This document shows positions 11,906 to 20,089 of a DNA stretch of 64,000 bases, piece after piece; position 1 is the first letter of the stretch; every line of letters begins with the position of its first letter. Source of the DNA: Variovorax sp. PBL-E5. Its GTDB lineage: Bacteria > Pseudomonadota > Gammaproteobacteria > Burkholderiales > Burkholderiaceae_C. The stretch lies in contig NZ_LR594671.1 of the NCBI RefSeq assembly GCF_901827185.1, forward strand, positions 1,860,001 through 1,924,000, read 5' to 3'. Position numbers and translations under genes: made by a program. Below the pieces are notes generated by a model that saw nothing but the letters and a program-made list of their open reading frames with translations, was not told the DNA's origin and did no database searches.

Positions 11906-12320
11906 GGCGGCCGTGCTCGTCGATCACGCGTTCGCCGTCTTCCTTCGTGAAGCTGCCTTGCTGCGGGGACGGCAGGATCTCGAGCACCCGTTCCGACGGC
12001 CGGCACAGGCGCGTGCCGAGCGGCGTGACGACGATGGGCCGGTTCATCAGGATCGGATGCGCGACCATGAAGTCGAGCAGTTGCTCGTCGCTCCATTTCG
12101 GATCGCCCAGGCCGAGTTCCTCGTAGGGGGTCCCCTTCTGCCGCAGCAGGTCGCGCACCGTGATGCCCATCGCGGCGACGAGCGCGCGCAGCCGGTCCTT
12201 GGCCGGCGGCGTCTTCAGGTACTCGACGATCTCGGGCTCGGCGCCGCTGTTGCGAATCAGGGCCAGCGTGTTGCGCGAGGTGCCGCAGGCCGGGTTGTGG
12301 AAGATGGTGATGTCAGTCAT
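11895..12320 (-). CDS. arsC: glutaredoxin-dependent arsenate reductase ArsC
   Basis: A 141-residue enzyme that reduces arsenate to arsenite in the cytoplasm with glutathione and glutaredoxin. Catalytic Cys12 sits in [12 protein letters not shown]; the anion-holding arginines are recognisable in [21 protein letters not shown] took [10 protein letters not shown] as the start (ATG at 12318-12320); the in-frame extension to 12392 overlaps aqpS and lacks family support. The gene overlaps the end of aqpS by 8 bases and the start of arsH by 11, indicating one translationally coupled operon. Confidence 0.96.
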   Translation of the reverse strand: MTDITIFHNPACGTSRNTLALIRNSGAEPEIVEYLKTPPAKDRLRALVAAMGITVRDLLRQKGTPYEELGLGDPKWSDEQLLDFMVAHPILMNRPIVVTPLGTRLCRPSERVLEILPSPQQGSFTKEDGERVIDEHGRRVG

Positions 12321-13014
12321 GGGACGAAGCGTTCGTTGGACAAGAAGGCGCCCGCTCCATCCATGCGAAGAGGGCGAAGGCCAGCGCCGCACCGGCCAGC
12401 TGGCTCAGGATGAAGCCCGGCGCATCGGTCGGCCGGATGCCGGCGAAGGTGTTGGTGAGCGAGCGCGCCAGCGTGACGGCCGGGTTGGCGAACGAGGTGG
12501 ATGCGGTGAACCAGTAGGCCCCCGCGATATAGCTGCCGACCGCCGCCGGTACGGCGTCGGGCCGATGCTTCGCCACGTTGAGGATCACGGTCAACAGACC
12601 GAAGGATGCGACGACCTCGCTCCACCACTGGTGCGGCCCGCTTCGCACATGTGCGGAGGCTGCGAGCCAGGGCAGGTCGAACATGGCATGGGCCGCCAGC
12701 ACGCCGGCCACGGCGCCCGCGAGCTGCGCCAGCAGGTAGAGCATGGCCTTGCGGCCGGTGCAGCGGCGCAGCGCCACCTCCGCGAGCGTGACCAGTGGAT
12801 TGAAGTGCGCGCCCGACACCGCCATGAAACTCGCGATCAGCGCCACCAGCACCGCGCCGGTCGCGATCGCATTGGCCAGCAGCGCGATCGCCACGTTGCC
12901 GCCCGAGAGGCGCTCGCCCATGATGCCGGAGCCCACCACGGCGGCAAGCAGCAGCGCCGTGCCGATGAACTCGGCCGCGACGGCACGCTGCAGCGTCATG
13001 CGGTCTTGCTGCAT
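12313..13014 (-). CDS. aqpS: aquaglyceroporin AqpS, arsenite channel
   Basis: A 233-residue MIP-family channel with six membrane segments and two pore half-helices. The second NPA box is canonical (FANPAVTLARS), while the first reads NPL (AHFNPLVTLAEV). Placement directly after arsR and before arsC-arsH is the arrangement described in Sinorhizobium meliloti, where AqpS lets arsenite made by ArsC leave the cell down its gradient, replacing an ArsB or Acr3 pump. No such pump gene is seen here. The start overlaps the arsR end by 19 bases. Confidence 0.92.
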   Translation of the reverse strand: MQQDRMTLQRAVAAEFIGTALLLAAVVGSGIMGERLSGGNVAIALLANAIATGAVLVALIASFMAVSGAHFNPLVTLAEVALRRCTGRKAMLYLLAQLAGAVAGVLAAHAMFDLPWLAASAHVRSGPHQWWSEVVASFGLLTVILNVAKHRPDAVPAAVGSYIAGAYWFTASTSFANPAVTLARSLTNTFAGIRPTDAPGFILSQLAGAALAFALFAWMERAPSCPTNASSHD

Positions 13015-13325
13015 GACATGCCGGTATCGACGGAACAGTCCTGGCCCTGGCAGCAGTTCTCCGTCAGGTAGGCCAGCAATGCGTTCATGGTCGAGAAGCT
13101 GGCCGAATAGATGATGCGGCGGCCGTCGGGACGCTGCACCAGCAAGCCGGAATGGGTCAGGTCCTTGAGATGGAACGAGAGCGCGGACGGCGCGATGTCC
13201 AGCATCTCGGCCAGCGTGCCGGCGGGCAAGCCGTCGGGCCCGATCGACACCAGCAGCCGGAACACGGCAAGGCGGGATTCGTTGGCGATCGCGCCCAGGG
13301 CGCGGACGGCTTGTGCTGCTTCCAT
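12996..13325 (-). CDS. arsR: ArsR-type arsenite-responsive repressor
   Basis: A 109-residue winged-helix repressor of the SmtB/ArsR family. The recognition helix region is LAEMLDIAPSALSFHLKDLTHSGL, followed by the beta-wing RPDGRRIIYSAS. It lacks a CxCxxC motif in the helix; instead cysteines cluster at the C-terminus (ENCCQGQDCS...GMSC), a plausible arsenite site as in the alternative ArsR designs. I chose the ATG at 13323-13325; a TTG one codon upstream also reads in frame. A large palindrome lies just upstream. First gene of the ars operon. Confidence 0.93.
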   Translation of the reverse strand: MEAAQAVRALGAIANESRLAVFRLLVSIGPDGLPAGTLAEMLDIAPSALSFHLKDLTHSGLLVQRPDGRRIIYSASFSTMNALLAYLTENCCQGQDCSVDTGMSCSKTA

Positions 13326-13329
13326 CAAT

Positions 13330-13351
13330 TCATTATTTCATGAAATGATGA
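13330..13351. promoter_or_regulatory. ArsR operator palindrome
   Basis: The core ATTTCATGAAAT at 13335-13346 is a perfect 12-bp palindrome, and it extends to a 22-bp near-perfect one (TCAT-T-ATTTCATGAAAT-G-ATGA, one mismatched pair). It lies five bases from the arsR start codon, the position where a repressor would block transcription. AT-rich against a GC-rich background. Confidence 0.75.
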
Positions 13352-13360
13352 AATGTCCAT

Positions 13361-13402
13361 GACGAAGGCATCGGCCGGCGCGTCCCGGCCGATGCCTTCG
13401 TC
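13361..13402 (-). terminator. 18-bp perfect hairpin at the end of ribH
   Basis: Arms at 13361-13378 and 13385-13402 are exact reverse complements around a 6-base loop, and the hairpin covers the last two bases of the ribH stop codon. It has no T-tract, so it is not a classic intrinsic terminator; a barrier to readthrough from ribH into the ars operon or an mRNA 3' stabiliser is the likely role (inference). Confidence 0.5.
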
Positions 13403-13916
13403 AGGCCGCGGCGAGCAACGCGTCGACGCGGCGCAGCCCTTCGATGGTCTTCATGCAGGCCTCGGCCGCCTCGACGCCCTTGACGGCGAAGTGGCGGTGG
13501 AAGTACTTGCGATGCTCGACATGCTCGTGGAAATGGTGCGGCGTGAGCACGGCCGAGAGGATCGGCACATTGGTCTCGAGCTGCACCGCCATCAGCGAAT
13601 TCACCACCGCGCTGGCGACGAATTCGTGGCGGTAGATGCCGCCGTCGACCACCAGCGCGCAGCCGACGATGGCGGCATAGCGGCCCGAGGTGGCGAGGCG
13701 CTTGGCATGCAGCGGGATCTCGAAGGCGCCGGGCACGTCGAACACGTCGATGGTGTCGAGCGGCACGCCCTGGCGCTTCATTTCGGCGAGGAAGGCGTCG
13801 CGCGCCTGGTGCACGATGTCCGCATGCCATTGGGCCTGGACGAAGGCGATGCGATGGCCGCGCGGTGCATCGGACGCGGTGACGGCGGAGAGGGGAAGGT
13901 CGTTGATCTGACTCAT
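13401..13916 (-). CDS. ribH: 6,7-dimethyl-8-ribityllumazine synthase (RibH2-like)
   Basis: A 171-residue enzyme of the penultimate step of riboflavin synthesis, joining the pyrimidinedione intermediate with dihydroxybutanone phosphate. The active-site pieces are visible: VQAQWHADIV (Trp replacing the usual Phe), VPGAFEIPLHAKRLA, CALVVDGGIYRHEFVA, and the C-terminal LTPHHFHEH with the catalytic His. The Trp, the GGIYRHEFV loop and the length match the second, decameric RibH2 type known from Brucella and rhizobia. It is a single-gene unit behind an FMN riboswitch. Confidence 0.93.
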   Translation of the reverse strand: MSQINDLPLSAVTASDAPRGHRIAFVQAQWHADIVHQARDAFLAEMKRQGVPLDTIDVFDVPGAFEIPLHAKRLATSGRYAAIVGCALVVDGGIYRHEFVASAVVNSLMAVQLETNVPILSAVLTPHHFHEHVEHRKYFHRHFAVKGVEAAEACMKTIEGLRRVDALLAAA

Positions 13917-14006
13917 GGTTGGCCTTTGCAGAGGTTGCCTGAATCAGGGCGCACGAACCCGGCGCCGGCCACGCGCGCGAACGCGCCTGCCGGCAACGGG
14001 GCCGCG

Positions 14007-14156
14007 CTCTCTTTCATCCGGACTGTGACCGTCGGCCCCGGGATCTCACCAGGTCTGCTGACCCTGCGGTCCATGACGGGCCGCAGGCGCTCGCGGGCTC
14101 GTGCGAACGTGTCGCCATCACCGCCGGTGGGGAATTTCGCCCCGCCCTGAGAACGC
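14007..14156 (-). ncRNA. FMN riboswitch (RFN element)
   Basis: On the minus strand the transcript begins with TTCTCAGGGCGGGGCGAAA at 14155-14137, then TTCCCCACCGGCGGTGATGG, and ends with GGCCGACGGTCACAGTCCGG followed by ATGAAAGAGAG near 14010. These are the strictly conserved blocks of the RFN aptamer. It lies 90 bases ahead of ribH. Bound FMN should switch off the gene; no poly-T terminator is visible between aptamer and start codon, so control is probably at the ribosome-binding site (inference). Confidence 0.95.
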
Positions 14157-14256
14157 TTGCTCCGGCCGAAGCCGGAACGCCGCGATTCTAGACAGGGCTG
14201 CGCGTGCCCGCTGTCACGCAGGAGCGAAAACCCTGGGGCGCGCCGGGGTGACCTGT

Positions 14257-15348
14257 TCAGCGGCCGGCGAGGAAATGCGTCATGCGCTGCAGCTCGTCGT
14301 CGAGCGCCGCGCGAAATGCGGCGCCCGCCGGCTTTCGCGCGGCATAGCCGAAGTCCGCCTGCAAGGATCCCTCGCGCACCGAGAGGTTGCCCCAGCCGAT
14401 CACGCGGTCGTGCTGCAGCAGGGGCAGGGCGTAGTAGCCGAACTGCCGTTTCGGCGCCGGCGTGTAGGCCTCGAACTTGTAGGTCCAGCCCCAGAGCAGC
14501 GCGAAGCGGCGCCGGTCCCACACCACGGGGTCGAAGGGCGCGAGCAGGCGCACCGCGTCGTCGGGTACATGGCGCCGCGAGGCCGGGTTCTCGTCGGCGG
14601 GCCAGTACCAGAGGGTGCCGTCGGTGCGGCAACTGGCGAGTTGGTCGCGCGCGAGCCGCAGCGCCGCCTGCGTCTGCACCGACAGATGCGGCGCGCCGTA
14701 GCCCAGCAGGCGCACGAGATAGGTCAGGCTCGCGGCCGGCAGCGGCGCGTACTTGCGCACCACCAGGTCGATCAGCGCGGCGGCGCGTTGCGCGCATGCG
14801 GCGGGGCTGTCGTCGGCGGGCCGATGCGTCACTGCTTCATAGATCCGCGTGCCGCCGTCGCGCCGTTTCACGCGCAGCAGGCCGCGGTAGTGCATATCGT
14901 CGAGCAGGCGCGTGGTCGCGTTGCTCGACCCGCCCCAGGCGTTCGCCACGCGCCCGTGGGCGAAATGCTGCTCGACCTCGCGCGGATGCACCGGCCCTCG
15001 GGCGCGAACGAAGTCGAGCAGCTCGGCAGCGCGGCGCCGCGTCTGCGCGTCCCACGCGCGCGCGGCCTCGCGCGGATGCATCAGGGCCAGGTGTTCACGC
15101 GGCAGGAAGCCGTAGTTGACGAGGCAGTCTTCCTCGACCGCGAGCCGGGTGTAGCGGCTTTCGAGATCGCCGGCGCGGTAGTCCTCGACGCGGTGGCGCA
15201 GCGTCAGGTCCTGCGCGCGCGCGGGGGCGCGGATCGGGTCGGCCTGCACGAAGCCGAGTTGCCGGATCGCGCGCCCCAGCGTGGTCGGCTTGAAGAGCGT
15301 GCGCGCCACCGCGTAGCGGCGCAGGTCGTCGAGGGTCGGTTCAGCCAT
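14257..15348 (-). CDS. YcaQ-family winged-helix DNA glycosylase (HTH_42)
   Basis: A 363-residue protein of the AlkZ/YcaQ superfamily, DNA glycosylases that unhook interstrand crosslinks or remove bulky alkylated bases. It opens with LDDLRRYAVARTLF and has the catalytic-type QxD motif in LGFVQADPIRAPARAQDL near residue 35, then tandem winged-helix repeats and the conserved LLAPFDPVVWDRRRFALLWGW and GYYALPLL blocks. Length fits. It lies alone between the FMN riboswitch and the catabolic operon. The assignment of catalytic residues is by family analogy. Confidence 0.88.
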   Translation of the reverse strand: MAEPTLDDLRRYAVARTLFKPTTLGRAIRQLGFVQADPIRAPARAQDLTLRHRVEDYRAGDLESRYTRLAVEEDCLVNYGFLPREHLALMHPREAARAWDAQTRRRAAELLDFVRARGPVHPREVEQHFAHGRVANAWGGSSNATTRLLDDMHYRGLLRVKRRDGGTRIYEAVTHRPADDSPAACAQRAAALIDLVVRKYAPLPAASLTYLVRLLGYGAPHLSVQTQAALRLARDQLASCRTDGTLWYWPADENPASRRHVPDDAVRLLAPFDPVVWDRRRFALLWGWTYKFEAYTPAPKRQFGYYALPLLQHDRVIGWGNLSVREGSLQADFGYAARKPAGAAFRAALDDELQRMTHFLAGR

Positions 15349-15394
15349 GCGCGAATTGCAGCACAGCCGGCCGCGATGCGCCGGCGCGGCCCGT

Positions 15395-16273
15395 TCAGAC
15401 CGCGCTGGAATGGCGCTCGATGCAGGTGTCTAGAACTTCTTCGCCCGAGCGCTGCCACCAGTCCAGCGCCGAAAAGATCTCGACCTCGCTGAAGCCCGCG
15501 AAACCCGCGGCTTCGACCCAGCCGCGGATCTTCTTCAGCTCGACCACGCCATCGCCCATCATCCCGCGGTCGGACAGCAGGTCGCGCGTGGGCGTGAGCC
15601 AGTCGCAGACGTGGTAGGCCAAGAGGCGCTCTTTGCCGGCGCGTGCAATCTGCTGCTGCAGCTTCGGATCCCACCACACGTGGTAGATATCGACAGCGAC
15701 GCCCAGCATGCCACTGCGCGATGCATCGAGCTCATCGCAGAGATCGAGCGCATGTTCGAGCGTGTTGACGCAGGCGCGGTCCGCGGCCTGCATCGGATGC
15801 AACGGCTCGATCGCGAGCGGCATGCCGACCTCGCGCGCGTAGTCGAGCGAAGCCGCGATGCCGTCGCGCACCTCGCTGCGTGCGCGGCCGATGTCCTTGT
15901 AGAGCACCTTGCCGTCGAGTGCGCCGGGCAGTGCGCCGACCACCAGCACGACGCACGGTGCACCGAGGGTCTTGGCCTCGTCGATGGCGCGGCGGTTGTC
16001 GTCGAGCGCGGCCTTCAGGCCCGCGGCGTCGGGCGCCGGATAGAAGCCGCCGCGGCAGTAGCCGGACAGGCCGATGCCATGGGCGCGCAATTGCTTCGCG
16101 ATGCGATCCAGGCCGACCGCGGCGACCTGGTCGCGCCACGGGCTGATGGCGCGGATGCCGCGCGCGGCGCACTGGTCGATGATGCGGTCGAGCGGCACTT
16201 CGGCGCCGCGCTGCTTGCGCACCGTGGCGGTGTTGATCGAAAGCCAGTCGTGGTCGGCGGAGAAGTCGCGCAT
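15395..16273 (-). CDS. sugar phosphate isomerase/epimerase family (xylose-isomerase-like TIM barrel)
   Basis: A 292-residue TIM-barrel protein of the AP-endonuclease-2/xylose-isomerase-like superfamily. Metal-ligand positions are visible in AIEPLHP (Glu), GVAVDIYHVWWDP (Asp, His) and FSEVEIFSALDWW (Glu). Such proteins isomerise or epimerise sugars, keto-acids or inosose. It is the last gene of the long minus-strand operon, 4 bases after the dehydrogenase stop. A second family member (22749-23579) is only distantly similar, so the two likely do different steps. Confidence 0.88.
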   Translation of the reverse strand: MRDFSADHDWLSINTATVRKQRGAEVPLDRIIDQCAARGIRAISPWRDQVAAVGLDRIAKQLRAHGIGLSGYCRGGFYPAPDAAGLKAALDDNRRAIDEAKTLGAPCVVLVVGALPGALDGKVLYKDIGRARSEVRDGIAASLDYAREVGMPLAIEPLHPMQAADRACVNTLEHALDLCDELDASRSGMLGVAVDIYHVWWDPKLQQQIARAGKERLLAYHVCDWLTPTRDLLSDRGMMGDGVVELKKIRGWVEAAGFAGFSEVEIFSALDWWQRSGEEVLDTCIERHSSAV

Positions 16274-16277
16274 GTCT

Positions 16278-17198
16278 TCAGTCTTCGTTCGGTGGGGGCG
16301 GGGAGGGCGGCAGGGTTTCGCGCCGCAGCTGCCGCAGGATGGCCGCGTTGTCGAGATCGCCGTCGCCTGCCGCGATCGCGGCGCGCATCAGCGCGGCATG
16401 GGTTTCGGAGAGCGGCAGCCGCTGGCCGGCGCCGCGCGCGCCGTCGAGCATCAGGTCGACATCCTTCAGGTGCTGGCGGATGCGCGACTGCGGCGCGAAG
16501 TCGCCCTCGACCATCATGCGGCCCTTGGTCTCGGCGGCCACCGAATGCGCGGGTGTCGCCAGCACCAGCGACAGGAAGGTTGTCGGTGCGATGCCCAGCG
16601 TCTCGGCGAAGACCATGCCTTCGGCCAGCGCGGCACGGTTGAGCCCGAGCACGAGGTTGGTTGCGAGCTTGGCCCTGGCGCCCATGCCCGGTCCGCCGAC
16701 ATGGATGCGACGGCTCGACAGCGCATCGAGCACTGTCCTGCAGCGCGCGATCGCATCGTCGGCGCCGCCGAGCAGCACGGTCGCCTCGCCGGCCGCGATC
16801 TGCTGGCTCGAACCGGACAGCGGCGCCTCGACGAAGGCCACGCCGCGCGCCGCCAGCCGTGCGGCCAGTGCTTCGAGCAACGATGGCGTGCCGGTCGAGC
16901 AGTCGATGAGCGTGCGCACATCGCCGCGCGACAGAAGGCCGTCCGGCCCTTCGACCACTTCGATCACATCGCGTGTTTCGAACACGGCCAGGACGACCGT
17001 GCCGGCCGCCGCACCGACTTCGGCGATCGACGCGGCGACGCCGCCACCGGCGTCTGCGAAAGATGCGCGCGCTTCCTCGCGCACATCGAAGCCCAGGGTG
17101 CGGAACCCGGCCGCTTCGAGCCGCCGCGCAATGGCGTTGCCGACCAGGCCGAGACCGGCGATGCCGATCGGCGCGTCGTGTCGTGAACCGGATGCCAT
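16278..17198 (-). CDS. NAD(P)-dependent oxidoreductase, 3-hydroxyisobutyrate dehydrogenase family
   Basis: A 306-residue beta-hydroxyacid dehydrogenase. The Rossmann fingerprint GIAGLGLVGNAIARRLEAAG starts at about residue 12. The substrate loop is FVEAPLSGSSQQIAAGEATVLLGG, and the catalytic Lys is probably in GARAKLATNLVLGLNRAALAEG. It would oxidise a beta-hydroxy acid such as a tartronate, hydroxyisobutyrate or aldonate derivative. Start: ATG at 17196-17198, placed 5 bases after the SDR stop; the frame is open further upstream but only as a shadow of the SDR gene. Confidence 0.9.
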   Translation of the reverse strand: MASGSRHDAPIGIAGLGLVGNAIARRLEAAGFRTLGFDVREEARASFADAGGGVAASIAEVGAAAGTVVLAVFETRDVIEVVEGPDGLLSRGDVRTLIDCSTGTPSLLEALAARLAARGVAFVEAPLSGSSQQIAAGEATVLLGGADDAIARCRTVLDALSSRRIHVGGPGMGARAKLATNLVLGLNRAALAEGMVFAETLGIAPTTFLSLVLATPAHSVAAETKGRMMVEGDFAPQSRIRQHLKDVDLMLDGARGAGQRLPLSETHAALMRAAIAAGDGDLDNAAILRQLRRETLPPSPPPPNED

Positions 17199-17203
17199 GG
17201 CCG

Positions 17204-17911
17204 TCAGCGCGGCAGCGAGGCGCCGCCGCAGATCCGGATGTCCTGCCCCGTGATCGCCGCCGCCGCCGGCGACAGCAGGTAGCCGACCAGCGACGCCACT
17301 TCGCGCGGCTCGATCAGGCGGCCGATCGGCGGCAGCACCGGCGAGGCGGCCGCGCGCGAAGGGTCGCCGAGCATCGGTGTCGCGGTGGCCGCGGGCGAGA
17401 CCACGTTGACCGTGACCCCCGACGCGACCACCTCCGCAGCCCAGCTGCGCGCGAAGGCGATCAGCGCGGCCTTGCTGGCCGCGTACTGGCTGCGTCCGGG
17501 CGAGCCGACGGCGACGCGGCTGCCGAGCAGCACGACGCGTCCGTGGCCGGCCGCGACCATCGCGGGCACCACGCGGTTCGCGAGCCGCGATGCGGCGTCG
17601 ACATGCAATTGCCACATGCGCTGGCCGTCCTCGGCGCGCAGTGCGCCGAGCGGCGCAACCCGCAGCACGCCCGCCGCATGCACCAGCGCCTGCACCGGGC
17701 CGAGCGCCGAGGTCGCTGCATCGATCGCCGCGCCGTCGCTCAGGTCGACCTGCACCGGACTGAAAGACGGGTGGTCGAGCGTCGCTGTGGCGATGTCGAA
17801 GCCCGTGACTTCCCAGCCGTCGTCGAGCAGCTGCAGCGCGATGGCCAGGCCGATGCCGGAGCTGGTGCCCGTCACCAGCGCGCGGCGTTCATTCGAGGCG
17901 GATGTGGCCAT
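17204..17911 (-). CDS. short-chain dehydrogenase/reductase
   Basis: A 235-residue classical SDR. The cofactor motif TGTSSGIG is at residues 15-22, HAAG in place of NNAG near 80, the catalytic Ser in VVLLGSRVAVGSPGRSQYAASKAAL with YxxxK, and the C-terminal GQDIRICGG typical of FabG-like enzymes. It would interconvert a hydroxyl and a keto group. Its first 23 bases overlap the end of the upstream Bug gene, showing tight operon coupling. Confidence 0.92.
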   Translation of the reverse strand: MATSASNERRALVTGTSSGIGLAIALQLLDDGWEVTGFDIATATLDHPSFSPVQVDLSDGAAIDAATSALGPVQALVHAAGVLRVAPLGALRAEDGQRMWQLHVDAASRLANRVVPAMVAAGHGRVVLLGSRVAVGSPGRSQYAASKAALIAFARSWAAEVVASGVTVNVVSPAATATPMLGDPSRAAASPVLPPIGRLIEPREVASLVGYLLSPAAAAITGQDIRICGGASLPR

Positions 17912-18848
17912 CGGTAACGATCTTCTGCGAGCGGGCCATGTCCTCGCGCTGGAACTTCGCGAAGTCCTCGGCGCTGCCCGGTGTCAGCAGCAGGCCTTGC
18001 TGCGCGAGCTTGTCCTTCATGTCGGTCGCGAGCGCCTTGTTGACCTCGGCATTGAGCGACGTCGTCACCGCAGCCGGCAGTTTGGCCGGACCCCAGAGCC
18101 CGTACCAGCTGTAGAACTCGTAGCCCGGCACGGTCTCGGCCACCGTCGGCACGTCGGGCAGGTTCGGCGCGCGCGTCTTCGAGGTCACGGCGATCACGCG
18201 CAGCAGGCCGCTCTTGTGATATTCCAGCGAGCCGAGGATCGGGTCGATGAAGCCGTCGATCTGGCCGCCGATCAGGTCCTGGAAGGCGGGCGCCGTGCCC
18301 TTGTAGGGAACGATCAGGTAGTCGAGTCCGCCGGCACGCTTGAGCAGCTCGGTCGACAGGTGGCCGGCCGAGCCGATCGACCCGACCGCGAAGGTCATCT
18401 TGCCGGGGTGCGCCTTGGCATAGCCCATCATCGACTTGACGTCGGTGATCGGCAGGTTCTTGTTGATCGCCACCGCGAGCGGCGCCTTGGCCACCAGCGC
18501 GATCGGCTCGAAGTTCTTCACCACGTCGTAGGGCACCGACTTCATCGTCATCGGCGCCGAGGTGAAGGTCGATGCATTGAACAGCAGCGTGTAGCCGTCG
18601 GGTGTGGCGCGCGCCACCAGCTCGGCGCCGATGGTGCCGTTGCCGCCCGGCCGGTTCTCGACGATGAAGGTCTGGCCCATCTGCTCGCCGAGCTTCTGCG
18701 CCAGCATGCGTCCGACCGTGTCGAGCGTGCCGCCGGGAGGGAAGGGAATGATGACCCGCACCGTGTGCGTCGGATAGCTCTGCGCGCCGGCCGCAAAGGC
18801 GATCATCCCCAGGCTCGTCATCAGCAGTCGTCTGAAAAGGTGTTTCAT
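17889..18848 (-). CDS. Bug-family tricarboxylate transporter substrate-binding protein (second in operon)
   Basis: A 319-residue periplasmic binding protein. The N-terminus MKHLFRRLLMTSLGMIAFAA with a cut after AGAQS is a Sec signal peptide. Family landmarks are VRVIIPFPPGGTLDTVGRML, NRPGGNGTIGAELVARA, YVPYKG-like IVPYKGTAPAFQDLIGGQ and VIAVTSKTRAP. It lies in the same operon as a complete TctCBA set, so the cluster has two binding proteins for one visible permease; each may feed a different ligand. Confidence 0.94.
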   Translation of the reverse strand: MKHLFRRLLMTSLGMIAFAAGAQSYPTHTVRVIIPFPPGGTLDTVGRMLAQKLGEQMGQTFIVENRPGGNGTIGAELVARATPDGYTLLFNASTFTSAPMTMKSVPYDVVKNFEPIALVAKAPLAVAINKNLPITDVKSMMGYAKAHPGKMTFAVGSIGSAGHLSTELLKRAGGLDYLIVPYKGTAPAFQDLIGGQIDGFIDPILGSLEYHKSGLLRVIAVTSKTRAPNLPDVPTVAETVPGYEFYSWYGLWGPAKLPAAVTTSLNAEVNKALATDMKDKLAQQGLLLTPGSAEDFAKFQREDMARSQKIVTDGHIRLE

Positions 18849-18894
18849 CGTCGATGTCCTCGAAGGGGTGGTGGGGCGAATGGATGTCAGGCGC

Positions 18895-20079
18895 TCATTC
18901 GACGCCGTGCAATGCCAGCAGCGTCTTCATGCGGCGCACGGCGAGCTCGGGCTGCTCCAGCAGATGGGCCGCATCGGCCAGCCGGAACAGCTCGGCGAAG
19001 TGCGCCAGCGAGCGCGTGCTCTGCTGGCCGCCGACCATCGTGAAGTGCTTCTGGTGGCCGTTGAGCCAGGCCATGAAGACCACGCCGGTCTTGTAGAAGC
19101 GCGTCGGCGCCGCGAAGATGTGGCGCGACAGCGGCACCGTCGGCCCGAGGATCGCGTGGAACTTCTCCACATGGCCCTGCGCGAGAGCGCCGAGGGCCGC
19201 GCTCGCGGCCGGCGCGATGGCATCGAAAATGCCGAGCAGCGCATCGCTCTGGCCGTGCATGGGTTCGCTGCCGTGGCCGTCGCCCGCGATCAGCTCGGCA
19301 TAGTTGAAGTCGTCGCCGGTGTACATGCGAACGCCCCGGGGCAGGCGGCGGCGCATCGCGATCTCCTTGTCCTTGTCGAGCAGCGAGATCTTGATGCCGT
19401 CGACCTTGTCCGGATGCGCGGCGATGATGCCGAGCGCGGTGTCCATCGCGCGGTCGATGTCGGCCGTGCCCCAGTAGCCGGCGAGCGCCGGATCGAACAT
19501 GTCGCCCAGCCAGTGCAGCACCACCGGCTGCTTCGCCTGGCGCAGGATGCGGTCGTACACGCGCTCGTAGTCGGCCGGGCTCTTCGCGACGCGGGCCAGC
19601 GCGCGGCTCGCCATCACGATCAGCGTGCCGCCGAGCGATTCGATCGCGGCCATCTGCTCCTCGTAGCCGCGGATCACGTCGTCGACGCTCTTCACCGCGT
19701 CGATGTCGAGATGGTCGGTGCCGCAGCCGGAGGCGACGCGCGCGCCCGGCACGTCCTTCGCGGCGTCGAGCGAGCGGCGGATCAGTTCGAGCGAGGTCGG
19801 CCAATCGAGGCCCATGCCGCGCTGCGCGGTGTCCATCGCCTCGGCGACGCCGAGGCCGAGCGACCACAGGTGGCGGCGGTAGGCGATGGTGGCGTCCCAG
19901 TCGACCGCGCATTGCAGCCACGGATCGATGGCCGCCAGCGGATCGGCCACGACGTGCGCGGCCGAGTAGGCGATGCGGTTGAAGGCGACGCCCGCGGCGG
20001 GCTTGACCGGCGCCGTGCCGCGCAGCGTGTACGGGGCGAGCGCGCCGCCCGCGGTCGGGAGCGTGAGTGCGATGGCCAT
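18895..20079 (-). CDS. DUF993 / dihydrodipicolinate-synthase-like aldolase family protein
   Basis: A 394-residue protein of the DUF993 group, annotated elsewhere as 'dihydrodipicolinate synthase family'. The N-terminal half is a TIM-barrel-like region containing IVMASRALARVAKSPADYERVYDRIL, VLHWLGDMFDPALAGYWG and DKVDGIKISLLDKDKE, where the Lys in GIKIS is the expected Schiff-base lysine of class-I aldolases. The substrate has not been established for this family to my knowledge. Its position between a Gfo/Idh/MocA oxidoreductase and a Bug gene suggests carbon-carbon cleavage late in the pathway (inference). Confidence 0.82.
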   Translation of the reverse strand: MAIALTLPTAGGALAPYTLRGTAPVKPAAGVAFNRIAYSAAHVVADPLAAIDPWLQCAVDWDATIAYRRHLWSLGLGVAEAMDTAQRGMGLDWPTSLELIRRSLDAAKDVPGARVASGCGTDHLDIDAVKSVDDVIRGYEEQMAAIESLGGTLIVMASRALARVAKSPADYERVYDRILRQAKQPVVLHWLGDMFDPALAGYWGTADIDRAMDTALGIIAAHPDKVDGIKISLLDKDKEIAMRRRLPRGVRMYTGDDFNYAELIAGDGHGSEPMHGQSDALLGIFDAIAPAASAALGALAQGHVEKFHAILGPTVPLSRHIFAAPTRFYKTGVVFMAWLNGHQKHFTMVGGQQSTRSLAHFAELFRLADAAHLLEQPELAVRRMKTLLALHGVE

Positions 20080-20089
20080 CGGCAGGTCC

